Source: JAAYAY01 sp964429355
GTDB taxonomy: Bacteria > Planctomycetota > Planctomycetia > Pirellulales > Thermoguttaceae
Assembly: GCA_964429355.1 (NCBI GenBank)
Contig: CAYSCH010000472.1
Coordinates: forward strand, 1-6,646
Direction of reading: 5' to 3'
Length of the DNA: 6,646 nucleotides
The notes beneath the pieces were generated by a model. It was not told the DNA's origin. It was given only the letters and a program-made list of their open reading frames with translations, and ran no database searches. Within the stretch, counting starts at the first letter, position 1. Each line of letters begins with the position of its first letter. Of the stretch, positions 1 through 4,247 are shown one piece after another. The translations under genes were made by a program, and so were the position numbers.

Positions 1-2
1 TT

Positions 3-1043
3 GCAGGCAGTCTCCATGAGGGCTTCGATCCGCCCTTGGCCGGCCGCTTCGCCGCAGGGTTTGGAATTGTCTTGCGAGACGAGTTGGGTTCCAGCGAAAC
101 CTACCCATCGGTGGCCGTTGCGAGCGACGGCCGGCCAGTCACCCAAAGACACTTCGCCGAAGTTGTCGGACAATTGCGCTGGGCAGGATGCGACGTGGTC
201 GATGCCGGCACGGTCCCCTCCCCTGCCCTTTCGTGGTCGATCGCTGAAATCAACGCCGCCGGCGGACTCTATCTGGGCAATCCTCAAGGCGATTCTCATC
301 GCGCCGGCATCCACTTTTTCGGACGAGACGGGCGGCCAGTCACCGAGGCCGCCTCTCTGCAGGCCGTCTGTGCCCAGGTGGAGAATTCCCCGGATCGTCC
401 GGTGCGCGCCTTCGGGAAGGCGGGCAAGACCGACGCCCTGCTCCGTTACCAGTCGCGATATGCGGCTGCGTTTCACGGACTGAGACCGCTGCGCTTTCTG
501 CTCCACACAACATGCCGTCCCCTGGGCGTCTGCATCGAGCGATTGCTGCAGCCGACGGGCTGCAAATTGGTGCTCTACCAGCGCGATACCGGAATGCCCT
601 TCGAGCCGATCTCCGAGTCGGTTGGGCATTTTGCGGCGGCGATCGACGACGATGGCCGTCGTTGCCGTGTTTGGGATGAAGGGGGCCGACCGGTTCCCCT
701 GGAAAGTCTCCTCCTGATGTTGGCTCGAATCGTCGCCGGACGCGAATCTCGGAGCCAGCCGATTGTTGTGGGGGAAAGCATGCCCCCTGGCATCTGTTCG
801 CTGCTCCAGAACAGGGGATTTCCGGTTCAACGCTCCGGCCCCCTGCCCTCCGCGATCCACGCGGTCATGGCGGGCAGCCGGGCCACCCTGGGGGTGGACC
901 ATCGGGGACGCCTCTGGTATGGAGAGCCCGGTGGGCCGATCATTGCCGACGCCCTTTGCACGCTCACACTGCTCCTCGGCAAGCTCAGTGAAGGCGACCG
1001 GTCCCTGTCGGAAGTGCTCGACGCTGAAGCGGGTGAGCACTAG
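3..1043 (+). CDS. Phosphohexomutase-like protein, probable pseudoenzyme, 5' end cut by window
   Basis: The reading frame is open from the left edge (first full codon at base 3) to a TAG at 1041-1043, giving 346 visible residues; probably only a few N-terminal residues are missing. Residues are numbered here from the TTG at 36. The fold pattern is that of alpha-D-phosphohexomutases (phosphoglucomutase/phosphomannomutase). Domain 1 includes ASDGRPVTQRHF and DAGTVPSPAL, which match the usual GrDtR and D.G..pTP motifs. Domain 2 ends in AIDDDGRRCRVWDEGG (about 202-217), and domain 3 ends in LSEVLDAE (about 324-331). The catalytic parts are altered. The phosphoserine loop TASHNP reads GNPQGD (81-86), with Pro83 in place of the serine. 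The metal loop DGDGDR reads DDDGRR (204-209). The sugar loop GGExSGH reads GVDHRGR (286-292). The phosphate-binding fourth domain is absent: a typical family member has about 450 residues. The frame is intact, so this looks like a maintained non-catalytic relative rather than a decaying gene. Family assignment is fairly sure; function is unknown. The TTG at 36 is not the true start, because homology continues upstream of it. Confidence 0.75.
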   Translation, partial: AGSLHEGFDPPLAGRFAAGFGIVLRDELGSSETYPSVAVASDGRPVTQRHFAEVVGQLRWAGCDVVDAGTVPSPALSWSIAEINAAGGLYLGNPQGDSHRAGIHFFGRDGRPVTEAASLQAVCAQVENSPDRPVRAFGKAGKTDALLRYQSRYAAAFHGLRPLRFLLHTTCRPLGVCIERLLQPTGCKLVLYQRDTGMPFEPISESVGHFAAAIDDDGRRCRVWDEGGRPVPLESLLLMLARIVAGRESRSQPIVVGESMPPGICSLLQNRGFPVQRSGPLPSAIHAVMAGSRATLGVDHRGRLWYGEPGGPIIADALCTLTLLLGKLSEGDRSLSEVLDAEAGEH

Positions 1044-1094
1044 AATCAATGCTTGGGCCGGCAACTCGCCTGGCCTATCGTCTTTCCCGAGCAA

Positions 1095-1109
1095 TTCCAT
1101 CGAATGGAA
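1095..1109. repeat. Short perfect inverted repeat
   Basis: TTCCAT at 1095-1100 and ATGGAA at 1104-1109 are exact reverse complements around a three-base centre. The repeat lies about 50 bases after the stop of the mutase-like gene and is not followed by a T-run. It could be an operator half-site pair or chance; the evidence is weak. Confidence 0.3.
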
Positions 1110-1149
1110 CCAAGGACTATGGAATAGTGGGACACCAAGGGACATGAAA

Positions 1150-1182
1150 ACCGGCATACGACGGGCTGTTCAGCCTGCCGGT
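1150..1182. repeat. Nested hairpin upstream of the aminotransferase
   Basis: ACCGGCA (1150-1156) pairs exactly with TGCCGGT (1176-1182). Inside it, GGCTG (1164-1168) pairs with CAGCC (1171-1175), and the two right-hand arms abut. The structure is a long stem with a one-sided bulge of seven bases (1157-1163). No T-run follows on the plus strand. On the minus strand the stem ends in GGTTTT, as an intrinsic terminator would, although no minus-strand gene precedes it. It may be a terminator for antisense transcription, the end of the upstream unit, or a 5' leader structure of the aminotransferase mRNA. Confidence 0.4.
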
Positions 1183-1248
1183 GTCATCCCCGCCGACCAT
1201 GATTCCCTTTTCCGGTCATTCCACCTCCCTCAGCCACGACAGATCATC

Positions 1249-2364
1249 ATGCCCAACTGGATCGCAGACCGAACGAAGCTGTTTGACTCTTCCGGGATTC
1301 GCAAGGTCTTTGACCTTGGTGCCAAGCTCGAGGATCCGATCAACCTGTCGATCGGCCAGCCCGACTTCGATGTGCCTTCCCAAGTGAAAAAGGCCGCCAT
1401 CCAGGCGATCGAGGGCGGCAAGAACGGCTACGCCCTGACGCAAGGAATGCCGGTGCTGCGCGAGAAGCTCCAGAAGCAGATCGACGACCGCTACGGACAC
1501 GGCGACCGTCAGTTGTTCGTCACCTCGGGCACCAGCGGAGGACTGCTCCTGGCCATGATGGCCCTGGTCAACCCGGGCGACGAGGTAATCGTGTTCGATC
1601 CCTATTTCGTCATGTACAATGCCCTGGCCGCGGTCGTCGGCGGCAAGGTCGTCTACATCGACACCTATCCCGATTTCCGCATCGATCTGGACCGAGTGGC
1701 CGATGCGATCACGCCGAGAACCAAGCTGATTCTCTACAACAGCCCGGCCAATCCGACGGGCGCGGTCGCTTCCGAAGAGGAGATCCGCGGCCTGGCCCAG
1801 TTGGCCGCCGAACGGGAAATCGTGCTCCTGAGCGACGAGATCTACCGGGCCTTCTGCTATGATCGCCCATTCGTCTCGCCGGCCCAGTTCAATTCGCAGA
1901 CGCTGGTAATCGATGGGTTCAGCAAGAGCCATGGTATGCCCGGTTGGCGACTGGGATTCGCTCACGGCCCGGGCGAGATCATCCAGCAGATGATCAAACT
2001 TCAGCAGTACAGCTTCGTCTGTGCGCCCCATCCATTTCAGTGGGCTGGGGCGGTCGCCATGGATGTGGATGTGACGCAGCACATCGAAGCCTATCGGCAT
2101 AAGCGCGACATGCTGCTGAAGGGGCTGGGTGATCTCTACGAGATCGTTCGTCCCGGCGGATCGTTCTACATGTTCCCCAAAGCGCCCTGGGGCACCAGTG
2201 AAGAGTTCGTCCATCGAGCAATTGAAAAACACCAGTTGCTGATCATTCCCGGCAACGTTTTCAGCCACCGCAACACCCACTTCCGCATCTCCTACGCCGC
2301 CACCGACACGACGATCGAACGAGGGATCGAAGCCTTGCGAAAGCTGGCCAAAGAAGGGGCGTGA
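1249..2364 (+). CDS. PLP-dependent class I/II aminotransferase
   Basis: This 371-residue fold-type I aminotransferase moves an amino group between an amino acid and a 2-oxo acid, in the cytosol, using pyridoxal phosphate. The active site looks complete: NLSIGQPDF near the N-terminus, Tyr61 in GYALTQG, the cofactor phosphate loop TSGTSGG (92-98), Asn168 in NPTG, Asp196 and Tyr199 in SDEIYR, the Schiff-base Lys226 in FSKSHGMPGWRLG, Arg234 eight residues later, and the carboxylate-binding Arg346 in FRISYA. Length is slightly under the usual 380-400. The ATG at 1249 is chosen because MPNWIADRTKLFDSSGIRKV fits the family's N-terminus; the frame is open far upstream and has another ATG at 1144. No Shine-Dalgarno sequence precedes 1249. 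The amino acid substrate cannot be told from sequence; it resembles the aspartate/aromatic branch. The small membrane protein gene follows after 37 bases. Confidence 0.93.
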   Translation: MPNWIADRTKLFDSSGIRKVFDLGAKLEDPINLSIGQPDFDVPSQVKKAAIQAIEGGKNGYALTQGMPVLREKLQKQIDDRYGHGDRQLFVTSGTSGGLLLAMMALVNPGDEVIVFDPYFVMYNALAAVVGGKVVYIDTYPDFRIDLDRVADAITPRTKLILYNSPANPTGAVASEEEIRGLAQLAAEREIVLLSDEIYRAFCYDRPFVSPAQFNSQTLVIDGFSKSHGMPGWRLGFAHGPGEIIQQMIKLQQYSFVCAPHPFQWAGAVAMDVDVTQHIEAYRHKRDMLLKGLGDLYEIVRPGGSFYMFPKAPWGTSEEFVHRAIEKHQLLIIPGNVFSHRNTHFRISYAATDTTIERGIEALRKLAKEGA

Positions 2365-2401
2365 GGGGCAAACCCGAACCGCCCCAGGCGCGGAGGAAGC
2401 C
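2365..2401 (+). other. Short co-directional spacer with weak inverted repeat
   Basis: The spacer contains GGGGC (2365-2369), immediately after the stop codon, and its complement GCCCC (2381-2385). It then carries the ribosome binding site of the next gene. The small gap suggests co-transcription of the aminotransferase and the membrane protein gene. Confidence 0.3.
2392..2397 (+). promoter_or_regulatory. Ribosome binding site for the membrane protein gene
   Basis: GGAGGA lies four bases before the GTG at 2402. It is the clearest Shine-Dalgarno sequence in the window and is the reason for choosing this GTG start. Confidence 0.7.
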
Positions 2402-2944
2402 GTGAGAGAGCCGTTCAGGTTGGCACGTCGGATTGGAATCGTCCTGACGGCGGTGGCCTGGTCGGCGTTTCTTGTTTCATTCTTCCTGCCGGCGGCGGTT
2501 CAGATTGGATCGCTGCCCGGTGCGATGATGGGACCGCAAAGCGGTTGGCAGACCTTCGTTGAAAGTCTCACGCTATCAATCGAAACGGCGCGCTGTCCAT
2601 CGTGGGGCCTTTGGGGCGGTGTCCGGTACGAGCCGCTTGTACTGATGTGCCTCCTTTCACCTGTACCGAACATGCTGATGCTCCTCGCGCCGCTGGTTAA
2701 CCTGAAACTGAAGCACTCCGCGGCGTTTATTGGGCCCCTTTTGCTTGTGAGCGGGGTCATCGTGCTCTGGGTTTGCTGGCAGGTCTATGAGGGGCTCGCG
2801 ATCGGGTTCTATCTATGGATCGGTTCCATCCTGGCGATGGCACTGGCTTCGTCTCTGATCGGTGCGAGCTGGTTCGTACAAGACAACGTCGAGCACGAAC
2901 GCTTGCTGGCAGAACTAAAGACGACGCAGGGTAATCTCCCGTAG
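2402..2944 (+). CDS. Small integral membrane protein, four predicted helices, unknown function
   Basis: This 180-residue protein starts at a GTG with a good Shine-Dalgarno sequence. A basic N-terminus (MREPFRLARR) precedes a first hydrophobic helix at about 11-33. A loop of about 43 residues follows, containing GPQSGWQTFVESL. Three more hydrophobic stretches lie at about 77-100, 107-127 and 132-156, and a charged C-terminal tail ends the protein. By the positive-inside rule, both ends should face the cytoplasm, with the 34-76 loop outside. I recognise no enzymatic motif or transporter signature. It is probably co-transcribed with the aminotransferase, but nothing in the sequence shows a shared function. 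A hairpin begins five bases after its TAG stop. That it is a real gene is supported by the ribosome binding site, the regular helix pattern and the tight spacing; its role is unknown. Confidence 0.8.
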   Translation: MREPFRLARRIGIVLTAVAWSAFLVSFFLPAAVQIGSLPGAMMGPQSGWQTFVESLTLSIETARCPSWGLWGGVRYEPLVLMCLLSPVPNMLMLLAPLVNLKLKHSAAFIGPLLLVSGVIVLWVCWQVYEGLAIGFYLWIGSILAMALASSLIGASWFVQDNVEHERLLAELKTTQGNLP

Positions 2945-2948
2945 CCAG

Positions 2949-2967
2949 CCTGGCTCTCCGAGCCGGG
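2949..2967 (+). terminator. Hairpin after the membrane protein gene, likely terminator
   Basis: CCTGGCTC (2949-2956), a three-base loop and GAGCCGGG (2960-2967) form an eight-pair stem with one G-U pair. It begins five bases after the TAG stop. No T-run follows, so it is not a classical intrinsic terminator; it could also protect mRNA 3' ends. The core is nearly the same as the hairpin at 3060-3078 read on the other strand. Confidence 0.5.
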
Positions 2968-3059
2968 GCTTGCGAGAGGAGACTCGTTCCGCTTCGCGGG
3001 ATAATCGTCAACTGGCAGACTGCCCAATTCTGCAGCGGAATACAACGCAAGATTCGAAC

Positions 3060-3078
3060 CCTGGCTCTGAGAGCCAGG
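3060..3078 (-). terminator. Perfect palindromic hairpin after the DapA-like gene, likely terminator
   Basis: CCTGGCTCT (3060-3068) and AGAGCCAGG (3070-3078) are exact reverse complements around one base. The hairpin starts 14 bases after the TAA stop of the minus-strand gene. On the minus strand it is followed by GTTCGAATCTTGCG, which is only moderately T-rich. Its 20-base core matches the plus-gene hairpin at 18 positions, suggesting a shared repeat element used at gene ends. Confidence 0.5.
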
Positions 3079-3092
3079 CGACGCACGGGCGG

Positions 3093-4154
3093 TTATGCCA
3101 ACCACTCATCCCGATTCTCTTCCACGAATGCGTCGTCGGTCAGGTGAGGGTAAGACTGGCAAACACGGTCGAGTTCTTCGCTCTGCCCGGGGCTGAGGAC
3201 CTCCTCGGGGTTGAGGCACCAGGTGCCCGGCAGAAGCCCCTGGCGGCGGAGAATTTCATGGACGCCGGGGATGCAGCCGGCGAACTGATGGGCCACGTCG
3301 AAGAGGGCCGCATTCATATCGGTCACGGCCACGTTGGCGGCCAGCAGATCGGGCGAAACGGTTCCGCCCGCCGCCACGGCCTTCCGGCAGATCGCCAGTA
3401 ATTCCACGGCCGAACGGGTCCAGACCGCCCAGTGACCGAGAAGTCCTCCCACAAACCGGCGATCCACCTGCCTGCCACCGGTCACGAATCGGAACGGTGT
3501 CAGCAGGTCGACAAGGATGTTGTCATCGTTGCCGGTGTAAAGCGCGATGTCGTCTCGTCCGGCTTCGGCCAGGGCACGGACGACGTCGATCGTCTGGTAG
3601 CGATTGAAGGCGGCGATCTTGATGGCCACCACGTTCTCGACCTCCGCAAAACGCCGCCAGAAAGAATACGGCAAGGGTCGCCCCCCGACGCTCGCCTGCA
3701 GGTAGAACCCGAAGACCGGAAGCACCTCGCTCACGGCGCGGCAATGGTCGGCAAGCTGGACGTCGTCGGCATCACGCATGGCGCTGAGGTTCAGCAGGCC
3801 CGTGTGAAAACCGTGCTCGGCCGCAAAGGTCGCTTCCGCCAGGGCCGCATCCGTGCGGCCGCAGATTCCAGCCACGCGCACGAGCGGTTCGGACCGGCTG
3901 GCGTCCAGCTCATCGCATACGGCCTGGGCCAGGGTAAGCAGGGGCTTGAAAAGCCCGACTTTCGGGTCGCGAATCGCAAATTGCGTCGTGTGGACCCCCA
4001 CGGCGATCCCCCCTGCCCCGGCCGCACTGTAGTAGCGCCACACGGCCCGTTGATACCGCTCATCAAAACGCCGCTCGCCGTTCAAGGCCAAAGGGCTGGC
4101 CGGTATCACCACGCCCCGATCGAGGATTTGTCGCAGATTGCTGGGAAGTCTCAT
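3093..4154 (-). CDS. DapA-superfamily (dihydrodipicolinate synthase/N-acetylneuraminate lyase) lyase or aldolase
   Basis: This 353-residue protein shows the TIM-barrel pattern of the DapA/NanA superfamily, class I aldolases that form a Schiff base with a pyruvate-like carbonyl. Visible landmarks are GVVIPASPLALN (14-25, strand 1), GVHTTQF (53-59) with the two threonines of the usual TT motif, Tyr151 in VFGFYLQ, the Schiff-base Lys179 in VVAIKIAAF, and GNDDN (208-212). The arginine usually five residues after the tyrosine in true DapA is absent: YLQASVGGR replaces Y-N-x-P-x-R. It is also about 60 residues longer than DapA, with much of the excess at the C-terminus. A lysine-pathway role is therefore unlikely and the substrate is open. 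The ATG at 4154 is the first possible start, because an in-frame TGA lies just upstream. The start overlaps a four-codon ORF (4151-4165) in an ATGA arrangement. The acylase gene ends 93 bases upstream on the same strand. Confidence 0.85.
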   Translation of the reverse strand: MRLPSNLRQILDRGVVIPASPLALNGERRFDERYQRAVWRYYSAAGAGGIAVGVHTTQFAIRDPKVGLFKPLLTLAQAVCDELDASRSEPLVRVAGICGRTDAALAEATFAAEHGFHTGLLNLSAMRDADDVQLADHCRAVSEVLPVFGFYLQASVGGRPLPYSFWRRFAEVENVVAIKIAAFNRYQTIDVVRALAEAGRDDIALYTGNDDNILVDLLTPFRFVTGGRQVDRRFVGGLLGHWAVWTRSAVELLAICRKAVAAGGTVSPDLLAANVAVTDMNAALFDVAHQFAGCIPGVHEILRRQGLLPGTWCLNPEEVLSPGQSEELDRVCQSYPHLTDDAFVEENRDEWLA

Positions 4155-4165
4155 AGGTTCTTCAT
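4151..4165 (-). promoter_or_regulatory. Four-codon mini-ORF overlapping the DapA-like start
   Basis: On the minus strand ATG-AAG-AAC-CTA-TGA encodes M-K-N-L. Its stop shares bases with the ATG of the DapA-like gene (ATGA overlap, start at 4154). AAGGAG at 4173-4168 lies two bases before the mini-ORF start and 13 bases before the gene's own ATG, poorly spaced for either. It may couple or control translation of the gene, or it may be chance. Confidence 0.25.
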
Positions 4166-4177
4166 TGCTCCTTCATT

Positions 4178-4216
4178 ATCGCCCGTGCCTGTGGAAATCG
4201 ATGTGTTGTGGGCGAT
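4178..4216. repeat. Inverted repeat between the acylase and DapA-like genes
   Basis: ATCGCCC (4178-4184) and GGGCGAT (4210-4216) are exact complements separated by 25 bases, inside the 93-base gap. On the minus strand the right-hand copy overlaps GATAAT, a possible -10 box, but no matching -35 box is visible. It could be an operator or a leader stem; the support is only the symmetry. Confidence 0.3.
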
Positions 4217-4247
4217 CAACGTATCCGAACTTCTTGCGTTTGTCATC

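Larger units (their letters stand above)
1044..1248. other. Intergenic region with two inverted repeats
   Basis: This gap of about 205 bases lies between the mutase-like gene and the aminotransferase. It holds a perfect 6-bp inverted repeat at 1095-1109 (TTCCAT, three-base loop, ATGGAA) and a larger nested hairpin at 1150-1182. I find no convincing sigma-70 promoter. An in-frame ATG at 1144 would extend the aminotransferase by 35 residues, but the predicted extra peptide does not resemble the family's N-terminus. The promoter of the aminotransferase is likely to lie here. Confidence 0.5.
2945..3092. other. Hairpin-rich region between converging genes
   Basis: This 148-base stretch separates the stop codons of two converging genes and has no gene of its own. 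It contains four possible hairpins: 2949-2967, 2987-3001 (TTCCGC with GCGGGA, one G-U pair), 3014-3024 (GGCAG, one base, CTGCC) and 3060-3078. The outer two share almost the same sequence in opposite orientation. The region is best read as a two-way transcription stop. Confidence 0.55.

Noticed and set aside
1144..1248. Upstream ATG at 1144 as start of the aminotransferase
   Set aside because: The extra 35 residues do not resemble the family's N-terminus and would place the start inside the hairpin region; the ATG at 1249 gives a normal N-terminus.
1216..2280. Minus-strand open frame of 354 codons opposite the aminotransferase
   Set aside because: Its translation is low-complexity and rich in D, G, R and V with no domain, while the plus strand encodes a complete aminotransferase active site.
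3040..3092. tRNA-like T-loop (GGTTCGAATC on the minus strand) beside the palindrome
   Set aside because: The flanking five-base arms do not pair (CAGGG against CTTGC), and no acceptor, D or anticodon arm can be built around it.
2757..3105. Minus-strand open frames across the converging-gene gap
   Set aside because: Their predicted peptides read through the hairpin repeats (for example SESQA from the repeat core), and they overlap the end of the membrane protein gene without a ribosome binding site.
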